Shown here piece by piece: positions 16,776 through 25,332 of a stretch of DNA of 42,766 bases. A program made the translations under genes and the position numbers. Positions within the stretch are counted from its first letter, which is position 1, and each line of letters begins with the position of its first letter. The notes below the pieces were generated by a model, which saw only the letters and a list, made by a program, of their open reading frames with translations, was not told where the DNA came from and searched no databases. Source of the DNA: an uncultured Oscillospiraceae bacterium (GTDB taxonomy: Bacteria > Bacillota > Clostridia > Oscillospirales > Ruminococcaceae); the NCBI GenBank assembly GCA_910578255.1, contig CAJTQM010000011.1:11935-54700 (forward strand), in the 5' to 3' direction.

Positions 16776-16800
16776 GAAATAACCGAAAGGGGGCCTTTTT

Positions 16801-18183
16801 GTGTTGGAAAAAATGCTGGACATCCTTCATCCGGAAAAATCCTTCGATCTGGTCCGGCGGGATCTGGAAATCGCCGGGCGCCCGGCGACCTTATTGTTTG
16901 TGGACGGGATGATCAAGGACGAAGTGATGGAAAAAATGCTGGAGTATTTTCTCAAGCTGAAGCCTTCGGTCTGGGAAACCGCGCCGGACATGCAAAGCTT
17001 CTCCCGCCGGATCATCCCCTATGTGGAGGTGGCGCAGGAGGAAAATCCCCAGGCTGCCTGCACGGCGATTCTGTCCGGCAATCTGGGACTGTTTATTCAG
17101 GGCTTTTGCGCCTGCGCGCTCATCGACATCCGCACCTACCCGGCCCGCAGCGTAGAGGAGCCGGAAAAAGACAAGGTCCTGCGGGGCAGCCGGGACGGTT
17201 TTGTGGAAACGGTGGTGTTTAACACCGCGCTGATCCGCCGGCGCATCCGGGACCCCCGGCTGACCATGTCCATTCTGAGCGCCGGGGAAAGTTCCCACAC
17301 TGATATCGTCCTTTCTTATATGGAGGACCGGGCGGATCTGGAACTGGTGGCGCGGATCAAAGAGCGGATTGGCCGCATCAAGGTCCAGGGCCTGACCATG
17401 AGCCAGGAAAGTCTGGCCGAAGCGCTGATTTCCAGCCGGTGGCGCAACCCCTTTCCCAAGGCCCGGTACACCGAACGGCCGGACACGGCGGCCGCCGCCC
17501 TGCTGGAGGGGCGGATCGTCCTGCTGGTAGACAACTCCCCCTCGGCCATGATCCTGCCCTCGGGCATTTTTGACTTTTTTAGAGAGGCGGACGACTACTA
17601 TTTCCCGCCGGTCACCGGCACCTATCTGCGGATTACCCGCATCGTCATTTTTCTGCTGACTTTGTTTTTAACCCCCTTATGGCTTTTGCTGGTGGAGCAT
17701 CCCCAGTGGATTCCGCCCTGGCTTTCCTTTATCGGAGTGTCCGAACCCAACGGTGTGCCGCTTTTGGCGCAGCTTCTGGTGCTGGAATTCGCGGTGGACG
17801 GCCTACGGATGGCCTCGGTCAACACCCCCAGCATGATGAGCAATTCCTTAAGCATTATCGGCGCGCTGCTTTTGGGGGACTTTGCCGTTCAATCCGGCTG
17901 GTTTGTGCCGGAAACCATCCTCTATGCGGCTTTTACCGCCATCGCCAACTATACCCAACCCAGCCTGGAACTTGGCTTCGCCTTTAAATTTGTCCGGCTG
18001 GCCCTGTTAATCCTCACCGGCTTTTTGGGGCTGTGGGGCTTTGTTGGAGGAATCCTTCTGTTTTTGGTGATCCTATGCAGTACCCGAACCCTGTCCGGCA
18101 AAAGCTACCTGTATCCGCTGATTCCCTTTAACCGGCGGGATTTTCGCCGGATCTTTGTCAGACAAAAACTCAAAAATCAATAA
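16801..18183 (+). CDS. Spore germination protein of the SpoVAF/GerA family
   Basis: 460 residues. A soluble N-terminal half (about 1-275) carries the GerA pattern: LFVDGMIKDEVMEKML, an SGNLGLFIQG strand, and EPEKDKVLRGSRDGFVETVVFNTALIRRRIRD, which is the family hallmark. The C-terminal half has about five membrane helices with PLLAQLLVLEFAVDGLRMASVNTP. It should sit in the spore inner membrane and act in the response to germinants. No GerB- or GerC-type partner gene lies next to it, so a SpoVAF-like role is more likely than a full GerA receptor. The start is GTG at 16801, behind GAAAGGGGG. A sigma-G-like promoter fits. Confidence 0.88.
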   Translation: MLEKMLDILHPEKSFDLVRRDLEIAGRPATLLFVDGMIKDEVMEKMLEYFLKLKPSVWETAPDMQSFSRRIIPYVEVAQEENPQAACTAILSGNLGLFIQGFCACALIDIRTYPARSVEEPEKDKVLRGSRDGFVETVVFNTALIRRRIRDPRLTMSILSAGESSHTDIVLSYMEDRADLELVARIKERIGRIKVQGLTMSQESLAEALISSRWRNPFPKARYTERPDTAAAALLEGRIVLLVDNSPSAMILPSGIFDFFREADDYYFPPVTGTYLRITRIVIFLLTLFLTPLWLLLVEHPQWIPPWLSFIGVSEPNGVPLLAQLLVLEFAVDGLRMASVNTPSMMSNSLSIIGALLLGDFAVQSGWFVPETILYAAFTAIANYTQPSLELGFAFKFVRLALLILTGFLGLWGFVGGILLFLVILCSTRTLSGKSYLYPLIPFNRRDFRRIFVRQKLKNQ

Positions 18184-18196
18184 GTCCGTAACACAG

Positions 18197-18231
18197 GCCG
18201 CGAATGCCAAAAGGCATCCGCGGCTTTTGTT
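18197..18231 (+). terminator. Terminator after the germination gene
   Basis: Stem GCCGCG-A-ATGCC with GGCAT-C-CGCGGC (one mismatch), loop AAAA, then TTTTGTT. Confidence 0.85.
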
Positions 18232-18299
18232 CTATACAGAAATCCCCAGAGATTCTCCCTTCATCCTTTTTTCTCCTGCCAGGCCCTTTCACCTTTTTC

Positions 18300-18328
18300 T
18301 TGCACGCCAGGGAAAAGTCATGTACAAT
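18300..18328 (+). promoter_or_regulatory. Promoter of the Na/Pi cotransporter gene
   Basis: TTGCAC (18300-18305), 17-base spacer, TACAAT (18323-18328). Confidence 0.65.
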
Positions 18329-18367
18329 AGAAAATAGTAGATTTGCAGGGAAAACAGCAGAAAAAGT

Positions 18368-20152
18368 ATGGGAGTGATTGGTTTGACAGTCATGTCTGTC
18401 ATTACCCTCTGCGGCGGAATCGGCCTATTTTTATACGGGATGAAGCTTCTCAGCGCTTCTTTGGAGCGCATTGCCGGCGCCGGACTGGAAAGGACGCTGG
18501 AAAAGCTGACCAGCAACCGCTTAAAGGGCGTTTTACTGGGCGCGGTCGTAACCGCCGCCATCCAAAGTTCGGCCGCTACCGCCATTATGGCGGTGGGATT
18601 TGTAAACGCCGGGATTATGAAACTGGTCCAGGCGGTGCCCGTTATCCTGGGCGCCAATATCGGTACAACCATTACCGGCCAGATCCTTCGTCTGGGCGAT
18701 ATTTCCGACGATAACCTCTTTTTGATGCTGTTAAAGCCGTCTTCCTTCGCGCCTTTGTGCATCACCATCGGCGCGGCGATCCTTCTGGTCTCCAAGAAAA
18801 AGCGAACCAAGGACTTTGCCTCCATCCTGATTGGCTTCGGCATTCTCTTTGTGGGCATGACCACCATGGAAACCACCTTAGCGCCCTTAAAGGATTCGCC
18901 CAAGTTCCAGCAGATTTTTTTCCTGTTTAAAAATCCGTTTCTCGGCGTTTTGGTCGGCGCGCTGGTTACGGCGATTTTGCAAAGTTCCTCGGCGTCGGTG
19001 GGCGTTTTGCAGGCGGTGTCCTCCACCGGCACCGTTACCTTCTCTATGGCCGCGCCGATCATCATGGGGCAGAATATCGGTAAGTGCGTGACCGTTTTAA
19101 TCGCCAGCATCGGCACCAGCAAAAAGGCTAAGCGGGCGGTTTATATCGATTTGATCGTCAACCTTTTGGGCGCGGCGTTTTTTCTGGTGGCGGTGTACGG
19201 CTACCAGGCGCTGGTGGGCTTCCCCTTCTGGGACGATGTGGTCAACCGCGGAAATATCGCGGATTTTCACTCTTTGTTTAACATTGTCACCTGTATTTTG
19301 GTCTTCCCCTTCACCAATCAGCTGATCAAATTCTCCCGGCATTTGGTGAAAAACGGCGAAGCCTCCAAAATCGAGGAGGGTCTGGCGGGGCTCAACGACA
19401 TTTTCCTCAACACGCCGGCGGTGGCGCTGGAACAGTGTAAAAAGGCCATCCTGAGCATGGGGGAAACCGTACAGGAAAACTTCGAGATCGCGGTGGATCT
19501 GTTTCGAAAATACGATGACAAAAAGGTCCAAAAATTAGAGGAAAACGAACGGTTTTTAGACCGAACCGAGTCGGTGATGGTGGATTTTCTTTTGAAAATT
19601 ACCGCCAAGGATATCAGCACCACCGACAGCCGCCTGGCAACCGAGATCATGCACTCGGTCAGTGATTTTGAAAAGATCGGCGATTACTGCGGCAGCCTTG
19701 CCCACGAGGCGGAGTTGCATCACGAACAGAACGTGACCTTTTCCGCCGACGGGCTGCGGGAATTTTCCTACGCGGTAGAGGCGGTGCGGGCCATCATCGG
19801 CATGACGGTACAGGCTTATCAGGAGGAAAATCCGGTGATCGCCGCCCGGGTTGAGCCGCTGGAGCAGACGGTGGATCTGATGGAGGAAACGCTCAAGAGT
19901 AAGCACATCGAGCGGCTGCAAAGCGGCGCGTGCAGCACCAAAAGCGGCATCAGCTTTGTGGAGGTGCTCAACGATATGGACCGAATCGCCAGCCACTGCG
20001 CCAATATCGCTTTGCATCTGACTCAGCGGCTGAGCGCCAACGGTTCGTTCGACGCCCACGCCCATGTACGCGATGCTAACGAAGAATTGTCGGATGAATA
20101 CAAGGCGCTGTGCCACTATTATGAATCCAAATATCTGGAACCGGTACGGTAA
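18368..20152 (+). CDS. Na/Pi cotransporter family protein with PhoU-like C-terminus
   Basis: 594 residues. The membrane part (about 1-330) has two repeated blocks of the Na/Pi cotransporter II family, each with a QSS motif: AAIQSSAATAIMAVGFVNAG near 55-75 and ILQSSSASVGVLQA near 205, with LGANIGTT and MGQNIGKC. The C-terminal 240 residues are helical and resemble PhoU (MHSVSDFEKIGDYCGSL and NDMDRIASHCANIALHL, each with the E/D-rich metal pattern). It should move phosphate with sodium, the PhoU part adjusting activity. The start could be ATG 18368 or TTG 18383, which follows GGGAGTG; I kept the longer form. A terminator follows. Confidence 0.92.
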   Translation: MGVIGLTVMSVITLCGGIGLFLYGMKLLSASLERIAGAGLERTLEKLTSNRLKGVLLGAVVTAAIQSSAATAIMAVGFVNAGIMKLVQAVPVILGANIGTTITGQILRLGDISDDNLFLMLLKPSSFAPLCITIGAAILLVSKKKRTKDFASILIGFGILFVGMTTMETTLAPLKDSPKFQQIFFLFKNPFLGVLVGALVTAILQSSSASVGVLQAVSSTGTVTFSMAAPIIMGQNIGKCVTVLIASIGTSKKAKRAVYIDLIVNLLGAAFFLVAVYGYQALVGFPFWDDVVNRGNIADFHSLFNIVTCILVFPFTNQLIKFSRHLVKNGEASKIEEGLAGLNDIFLNTPAVALEQCKKAILSMGETVQENFEIAVDLFRKYDDKKVQKLEENERFLDRTESVMVDFLLKITAKDISTTDSRLATEIMHSVSDFEKIGDYCGSLAHEAELHHEQNVTFSADGLREFSYAVEAVRAIIGMTVQAYQEENPVIAARVEPLEQTVDLMEETLKSKHIERLQSGACSTKSGISFVEVLNDMDRIASHCANIALHLTQRLSANGSFDAHAHVRDANEELSDEYKALCHYYESKYLEPVR

Positions 20153-20168
20153 AAAAACAGTTTTCCCC

Positions 20169-20206
20169 AAACGCCCATCCCTCTTTTGCGGGGACGGGCG
20201 TTTTTT
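20169..20206 (+). terminator. Terminator after the Na/Pi cotransporter gene
   Basis: AAACGCCC (20169-20176) pairs with GGGCGTTT (20196-20203). After one mismatch the stem continues for four more pairs, and a T run follows. Confidence 0.88.
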
Positions 20207-20243
20207 GGTCCGATTTTTGCGGAAAAATTTGTTCTCTATGCTC

Positions 20244-20272
20244 TTGACAAAATCTGACGACATGTGTAGACT
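20244..20272 (+). promoter_or_regulatory. Promoter of the BlaI-M56 pair
   Basis: Perfect TTGACA (20244-20249), 17-base spacer, TAGACT (20267-20272). Both operator-like sites overlap or follow it, and GACTATAGTC (20269-20278) is a perfect palindrome over the -10. Confidence 0.7.
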
Positions 20273-20293
20273 ATAGTCAAACTACAAGCGTAG
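20258..20293 (+). promoter_or_regulatory. Two BlaI-type operator-like sites
   Basis: CGACATGTGTAG (20258-20269) and CTACAAGCGTAG (20282-20293) share 9 of 12 bases and are 24 bases apart. Each is a TACA/TGTA-type dyad of the kind bound by BlaI/MecI repressors. The first covers the spacer and -10; the second lies in the leader. Autoregulation is inferred. Confidence 0.6.
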
Positions 20294-20312
20294 TCATATG
20301 GAGGAGGGACCT

Positions 20313-20678
20313 ATGAAACAGACAAAAATATCCGACGCAGAACTGATCTTAATGGAGCACATTTGGGAAAACGAGGGCATCCGGGCCGCCCAGCTGGTAC
20401 AAAGGGGAAAGGAGGAGATGGGTTGGAGCCGGAACACGACCTACACGCTTTTGACCCGCATGGTCGAAAAAGAACTGATCCGGCGGGAGGACCCGGGATT
20501 TTCCTGCACGGCGCTGGTCAGCAAGGATCAGGTTCGGGTGGGGCAGACCCATCGCCTCATCGACAAGCTGTACGCCGGGTCCCGGCAGATGTTTTTGGCC
20601 TCTTTTTTAAAAAGCGAAAAAATTTCGGCAGAGGAATTGGAGGAGATCCGCCGGATGATTGAGGAGGGAGGAAAATGA
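20313..20678 (+). CDS. BlaI/MecI/CopY-family transcriptional repressor
   Basis: 121 residues: a winged-helix DNA-binding half (ISDAELILMEHIWENEGIRAAQLV, then WSRNTTYTLLTRMVEKELI) and a C-terminal dimer helix (LASFLKSEKISAEELEEIRRMIEE). In BlaI-type repressors the sensor protease leads to cleavage within this linker and lifts repression. The ATG at 20313 follows GGAGGAGGG; the in-frame ATG at 20298 overlaps that site. Its stop overlaps the M56 gene by 4 bp, so the two proteins are made together. Confidence 0.92.
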   Translation: MKQTKISDAELILMEHIWENEGIRAAQLVQRGKEEMGWSRNTTYTLLTRMVEKELIRREDPGFSCTALVSKDQVRVGQTHRLIDKLYAGSRQMFLASFLKSEKISAEELEEIRRMIEEGGK

Positions 20679-23479
20679 CCGGCCTGTTTTCCGCTATTTT
20701 AAGCATGAGTCTGGTGGCCACCATGACGGCGGCAGTGGTGGTGCTGATCCGCTGGATCTTGAGGCGGCGGGCGCCCCGCTGGATCAGCTACGGGCTGTGG
20801 GCAGTGGTTTTGATCCGCCTGCTGGTGCCGGTTTCCATCGCTTCGCCCATCAGCCTGTTTTCTCTGGTGCCCGCTTTTCAAAGCGCCGAAAGCACCGGGC
20901 AAAACGGGCATCTATCCCGGCTGACCTTTACCGGGCAGACGCCGGCGCCGGCGGTGCGGCAGTCTGGGGACGGCGCAAATCAGGCGGCGTTTACGGCGGT
21001 CCAGGGAACCCTGCCCCAGCAGATCCAAAAGCCGGTTCCGGCTAAGACCTCTTCCGGCCAGAAGCCGCCGGCGGCAAATCCCAAAGGCGAATTGGACTGG
21101 CTGCGGCTGGGCGCCGTTGTCTGGTTGAGCGGCGCGGCGGTGCTGGGGGTATTTTTCGCCTTTAGCTACACCGCGGCGGCCCTTCGGCTTCGGCGGCTGC
21201 GAAGACTGCCGAAAAACGAAAAAATCCTTCAGGCGGAAAAGCTTCTGCCCCTAAAACGGGAGGTATCCGTTTCCAGAAGCCATCTGTTTTCCATGCCGGT
21301 GGTGTTCGGGCTTCTGCGCCCTCGCATCGTGCTACCGTGGGAATTCGACTGGGAGGACGCGGCGGCACAGCATATCCTGCTGCACGAGCGGGTTCACATC
21401 AGCCGGTGGGATAATCTGGCAAAGCTGGCGGCCGTTTTCGCCGTGTGCGTCCACTGGTTTAACCCCTGCGTCTGGCTGTGCTTTCGCCTTTGCTGCGATG
21501 ATATGGAAGCCTCCTGCGACGAACGGGTACTGGCTCTTTTAGGGGAAAACAGCCGGAAGGATTACGCGCGAAGCCTCCTTTCTATGGCGGGAAAACAGGG
21601 CCAGCAGATCAGCCGGATATCCTTTCTTGCCTTTGGGGAAAGCAGTTTAAAGAAAAGGGTGGGGAATATTTTGAAATACCATAAAAAGACATTGCTGTCC
21701 GCCGCGGCAGCGCTGCTGGCGGTTTTGCTGGTGGGCTGCTCGCTGCTGACCAATCCTTCCTCCGGGCCGGAAAATTCCAGGCCGGACCAATCGCAGGGCT
21801 CGTCCCGGACAGAATCCGGCGGACAGAACCCGCAGAAACCGGCAGAACCGGGCATCCCGGTGAAAAACCCCCAGGAGACGACGCTGTATCTTTATAATAC
21901 CAGCAGCATGGCGCTGGAAGGGGCGGAAAAGGTCTTCTATTTTCCCCTGCCGCGCCCCGGCGTCAGCGAGATTACCCCTTCCTGGCTGCAGGAACAGCTG
22001 CAAGCGCAGCCCATCGGGCTGGGTTCGGACCGGTTGGGGGTCGAAAGTCTGACTCAGGATGGGAGAAGGGTCACTGCCGCGCTGGTCCCCGCCGACAGCG
22101 CCTATCTTTCTCAGGTGGACCCCTATTCGTCCGTCTATTTAAACACCGTCGCCACCATCCTGCTGCAAAACTGCGAGATCGACGAGGTGTACTTTACCCT
22201 GGACGAAAAGCCCTATCCCGAGGGAGAGAGCGGCCCTTACATCCCGGCAGAACTGGCCTTGCCGAATTTGAGCCAGGCGGATATCGAGGCGCTGTACGGC
22301 GAACTTAGCCTGGAGCAGATGCTGTCCCGTATCGACCAGGGAACCGACACCCGCATCTCCTATCCGTCGCTGACCAACGCTGCCGGCCGGTGGGATATCG
22401 GCAGCGACGAAAAAGCCAGGCAGATTCTGGAGACCATCTACGAGGCAACCTTTTTAAACAATGTACCGGAATCGGACTTTGACTCCATCGGCCAGGCGCC
22501 CAATTCGTTTTTGGTCAATGCGGCGTACAGCCGGTCCCCCAGGATTTCCTGGTACCAGGACGACGTGAACCCCAACTCCGACGAAAAATTCTCGGTTTTG
22601 ACCTCTTATGTCAACGATTACGAATGCGTCCCCCAAAAAATCGTGGAGGAAACCGCCCGGCAGCTGTTCGGCGACGACGTGCAGATCAGCCATCAAAAGC
22701 CTATCGGCGGCTATTATCACGAGTACGCCATGGCCTATACCCCCTATCACATGGGCGGCTGGGCGCCGGATATCTTCCTTTTGGACTACACCGAGCAGGG
22801 GGATACGGTGGAGGCCACCGTCGCCTATTCGAGAATTTACGGCAGCGCCAAGGATCCCATGAAAACGCTCACCGACATGGACGAGGAAACCTCCATCCGT
22901 AACCGGGAGCAGCGCCACCGCTTTACCCTGCAAAAAACCGAGGACGGCTACCGCATCACCGGCTATCATGTGGTGGACAGCTGGCGCGATATGGCCGCGC
23001 GGGTACCGGACTACTACGCGTATCCCGCCATCTGCGGGGGACTTGCCTTCTTTGACTGGGACGGCGCGGACAATCTGACCCCCGACCAGCTGTATCAATG
23101 GTTCTTGGCCGGATTCAGCCCCGGGCTAAACGACGGCCAGTTCCCGGTCAGCACGGTGGAACCTTATTTCTACGCCTATTCCGGTGGCTATCAGCCGGAG
23201 GATCCCACCATCCTGCGCCAGTCTCAGTACTACGACGAGGAACTGGAAGCTTATCGCGCCGCGAAGATCGACGGGGTGATCGGCATCTACGACAGCGACC
23301 GCCGGTACTACTGCGAATACGGCCAGGTGACCTATCCGGACGAAAACACGGCGTTGGCGCCGGTAAAGGTCTATGGTGACGAGGCCCATTCCCGGCTGCT
23401 GGCGGACGGCGTCATCAAGCTTAAATATCAGGAAGACCCCAGCTATCCCTGGGTGGTGGACGGCTTTACTTCCAACTAG
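20675..23479 (+). CDS. BlaR1-type M56 family sensor protease with large C-terminal domain
   Basis: 934 residues. The N-terminal part has membrane helices (about 5-25, 38-58, 145-165) and the M56 zinc protease core: HERVH at 237-241 and the third ligand Glu279 in DDMEASCDERVL, with HWFNPCVW between. A further hydrophobic segment (340-355) ends in LLVGCS, which looks like a lipobox with Cys355. The remaining 580 residues are outside the membrane and rich in Tyr, Asp and Pro. They show no SxxK/KTG set, so this is not a BlaR1 penicillin sensor. The domain is unrecognised and presumably detects the signal. It is coupled to the BlaI-type repressor. Confidence 0.88.
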   Translation: MTGLFSAILSMSLVATMTAAVVVLIRWILRRRAPRWISYGLWAVVLIRLLVPVSIASPISLFSLVPAFQSAESTGQNGHLSRLTFTGQTPAPAVRQSGDGANQAAFTAVQGTLPQQIQKPVPAKTSSGQKPPAANPKGELDWLRLGAVVWLSGAAVLGVFFAFSYTAAALRLRRLRRLPKNEKILQAEKLLPLKREVSVSRSHLFSMPVVFGLLRPRIVLPWEFDWEDAAAQHILLHERVHISRWDNLAKLAAVFAVCVHWFNPCVWLCFRLCCDDMEASCDERVLALLGENSRKDYARSLLSMAGKQGQQISRISFLAFGESSLKKRVGNILKYHKKTLLSAAAALLAVLLVGCSLLTNPSSGPENSRPDQSQGSSRTESGGQNPQKPAEPGIPVKNPQETTLYLYNTSSMALEGAEKVFYFPLPRPGVSEITPSWLQEQLQAQPIGLGSDRLGVESLTQDGRRVTAALVPADSAYLSQVDPYSSVYLNTVATILLQNCEIDEVYFTLDEKPYPEGESGPYIPAELALPNLSQADIEALYGELSLEQMLSRIDQGTDTRISYPSLTNAAGRWDIGSDEKARQILETIYEATFLNNVPESDFDSIGQAPNSFLVNAAYSRSPRISWYQDDVNPNSDEKFSVLTSYVNDYECVPQKIVEETARQLFGDDVQISHQKPIGGYYHEYAMAYTPYHMGGWAPDIFLLDYTEQGDTVEATVAYSRIYGSAKDPMKTLTDMDEETSIRNREQRHRFTLQKTEDGYRITGYHVVDSWRDMAARVPDYYAYPAICGGLAFFDWDGADNLTPDQLYQWFLAGFSPGLNDGQFPVSTVEPYFYAYSGGYQPEDPTILRQSQYYDEELEAYRAAKIDGVIGIYDSDRRYYCEYGQVTYPDENTALAPVKVYGDEAHSRLLADGVIKLKYQEDPSYPWVVDGFTSN

Positions 23480-23566
23480 CCGAACATACCCTTTCTAAAT
23501 TTTGCCGCAGAGCGGGCAAAGTCCCCCTTTCCCGCTTTGCAGCAAAAAACGCCGTCATCGGGCAGC

Positions 23567-23605
23567 AAAAAAGCCACAGGACGCTTAAAGTCCTGCGGCT
23601 TTTTT
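23567..23605. terminator. Terminator between the M56 gene and the MTA/SAH nucleosidase gene
   Basis: GCC-A-CAGGAC pairs with GTCCTG-C-GGC with one mismatch. It is flanked by A6 and T6 runs, so it can work on both convergent transcripts. Confidence 0.85.
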
Positions 23606-23616
23606 CTTTCCGGCAT

Positions 23617-24300
23617 TTATTCGGCCAACTCCAGCATGGAAAGCAACAGCTTGGCAGAATGGTCGGCGGCGATTTTCTCGAAGGTGTCGAAAGACATGCC
23701 CGCGTCGCCGTTGGCATTGTCCGACATGCAGCGGATCACCAGACAGGGGATCTTATTCGAGTAGGCCACCAGCGCAATGGCAGCGCCCTCCATCTCCACA
23801 CAGTCCGGGTGGGTTCGTTCGATGATGGACTGGCGAAGTGCCTCGTCCTCCACAAAAACGTCGCCGGTGGCAATACGGCCCAGCTTGTAGCCAATGTGCT
23901 CCGGCATCTTCGCCAGCGCCTTTTGGGCCAGCGCAATTAATTTCGGGTCGCCGGGGAAGCTGCTGGTATGGGGATGGTATTTCTCCTGAAGCTTCCAGTC
24001 GTAATCGTGGAAAACCAGGTCCCGGGAAAGGACCAGATCCAATACGGTCAGATCGTCGCAGGTGCAGCCGGCCACGCCGGTATTGATCATGCAGCCTACG
24101 TTGTACCGCAGCGCCAGCGTCTGGGCGCACATGGCGGCGTTGACCTTGCCGATTTCGCTGCAACAAAGAACCACCTCTTTGCCCCGCAGAATCCCGGACT
24201 GGTAGGTTAAGCCGGATACGGTCTCTTTTTTCACGTTGGACATCTGCGTTTGTAAAAGCGCGATTTCCGAGGGCATCGCCCCGATAATTCCCCAGATCAT
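23617..24300 (-). CDS. mtnN: 5'-methylthioadenosine/S-adenosylhomocysteine nucleosidase
   Basis: 227 residues matching MTAN/Pfs. GIIGAMPSEIALL gives catalytic Glu12, INTGVAGCT the ribose/base region, VEMEGAAIA has Glu171 that binds the ribose, and SDNANGDA supplies catalytic Asp194; E. coli has 12, 174 and 197. It splits MTA or SAH into adenine and the thio-ribose, recycling SAM by-products and making the AI-2 precursor. An insertion of about ten residues with YHPHTSSFPGDP matches the substrate lid. It has its own promoter, back to back with the DUF4867 promoter. Confidence 0.95.
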   Translation of the reverse strand: MIWGIIGAMPSEIALLQTQMSNVKKETVSGLTYQSGILRGKEVVLCCSEIGKVNAAMCAQTLALRYNVGCMINTGVAGCTCDDLTVLDLVLSRDLVFHDYDWKLQEKYHPHTSSFPGDPKLIALAQKALAKMPEHIGYKLGRIATGDVFVEDEALRQSIIERTHPDCVEMEGAAIALVAYSNKIPCLVIRCMSDNANGDAGMSFDTFEKIAADHSAKLLLSMLELAE

Positions 24301-24332
24301 GCCTCATTTCTCCTTTTTCGTTTCTGCCAATC

Positions 24333-24361
24333 ATTGTAGCAATTTTTCGATTTCTTTGCAA
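24333..24361 (-). promoter_or_regulatory. Promoter of mtnN
   Basis: Minus strand: TTGCAA (24356-24361), 17-base spacer, TACAAT (24333-24338), with TGC before it as an extended -10. Confidence 0.75.
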
Positions 24362-24380
24362 GATTTCGCCAAAAAAAAGA

Positions 24381-24409
24381 TTGCCTATCCGGTATTATAA
24401 TGTTATACT
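24381..24409 (+). promoter_or_regulatory. Promoter of the DUF4867 gene
   Basis: TTGCCT (24381-24386), 17-base spacer, TATACT (24404-24409). A perfect TATAAT (24396-24401) overlaps the spacer. It is divergent from the mtnN promoter, with the two -35 elements 19 bases apart. Confidence 0.75.
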
Positions 24410-24448
24410 ACCAGGTAAGAGAACCGGATAAAAGAAAAGAGGGATCCT

Positions 24449-25123
24449 ATGAGTTTTGAATCGGTAAAAGCAAAAAACCCCGGGGTTAAGATGTATTTGG
24501 TCACCGACCCGGCCTTTAAAAAATACGGACGGGTAATGAAAGGCTACGATTTTTCCCCGTATGTGGAGTATTTGAAAGAGCACACCGCCGTGCCGGAATC
24601 GGGCAACCAGTATGTGGCGTCCATTCCGGAGATGGAGGCGCTGCCCATCACCAACCAGGTGCAAAAGTACCTCTATGCCGGAATGCCGGTGCAGGTTGGG
24701 TACTGCAACGGCAACGGATCGCTGTTAAACGCTTTCGAGTACCACAAATGCTCCGAGGTCAGCGTGGGCCCCGAAGACATGGTGTTCATGATGTACAAGG
24801 TAGAGGACCTGTCCGACCAGGGGACGGTGGATTCCAAGGACGTAGTCGCTTTCTACTGCCCGGCGGGGGTTGCGGTGGAAATCTATCCCCACACCCTGCA
24901 CTACGCCCCTTGCAAGGTGGACGACAAGGGCTTTCGCTGCCTGGTCATCCTGCAAAAAGGGACCAACGGACCTATTGAGAAGCCGGCCCAGCCGCTCAAC
25001 CACGAGGACCGGCTGATTATGGCCTGCAACAAATGGGCTTTCGGCCACAAGGACAGTTCGGTGGTCGCCGCCCGCGGCGGCTTTGAAGGAATCCTGGGCG
25101 AAAACACCCGCATCCAATACTGA
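24449..25123 (+). CDS. DUF4867 (cupin-like) protein
   Basis: 224 residues, soluble. I recognise the DUF4867 family from SFESVKAKNPGVKMYLVTDP, PVQVGYCNGNGSLLNAFEYHKCSEVSVG, CPAGVAVEIYPHTLHYAPC and the C-terminal NKWAFGHKD. The EYHKCSE and EIYPHTLHY stretches put His and Glu at positions typical of a metal-binding cupin, close in style to ureidoglycolate lyase. The family often lies beside sugar-metabolism genes; no enzymatic activity is established. It is monocistronic here, between its own promoter and a strong terminator. Confidence 0.82.
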   Translation: MSFESVKAKNPGVKMYLVTDPAFKKYGRVMKGYDFSPYVEYLKEHTAVPESGNQYVASIPEMEALPITNQVQKYLYAGMPVQVGYCNGNGSLLNAFEYHKCSEVSVGPEDMVFMMYKVEDLSDQGTVDSKDVVAFYCPAGVAVEIYPHTLHYAPCKVDDKGFRCLVILQKGTNGPIEKPAQPLNHEDRLIMACNKWAFGHKDSSVVAARGGFEGILGENTRIQY

Positions 25124-25138
25124 TTTTTCGTTAAGACC

Positions 25139-25178
25139 AAGGACCGGCGCCATCAAAATTGGGCACCGGTCCTTTTTT
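25139..25178 (+). terminator. Terminator after the DUF4867 gene
   Basis: AAGGACCGG (25139-25147) pairs with CCGGTCCTT (25166-25174), followed by a T run. Confidence 0.9.
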
Positions 25179-25233
25179 GTCGATTGGACGCGCTATTTTT
25201 TTGGCATTTTTTCCATAAAACTTCCCGGATACG

Positions 25234-25262
25234 TTGAAAAAATAAATGGATTATGCTATACT
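25234..25262 (+). promoter_or_regulatory. Promoter of the PRTase-like gene
   Basis: TTGAAA (25234-25239), 17-base spacer, TATACT (25257-25262) with an extended -10 TG at 25254-25255. Confidence 0.8.
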
Positions 25263-25332
25263 AAATAAAAAGGCGGCTTTGCTGCCCTTTTCCTTTTTCC
25301 ATGGGGAAGAGGTTCCGGAAGGAGTATGATTT

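Noticed and set aside
20675..23479. Beta-lactam sensor BlaR1
   Set aside because: The M56 core is present, but the outer domain lacks the SxxK, SxN and KTG motifs of a penicillin-binding sensor.
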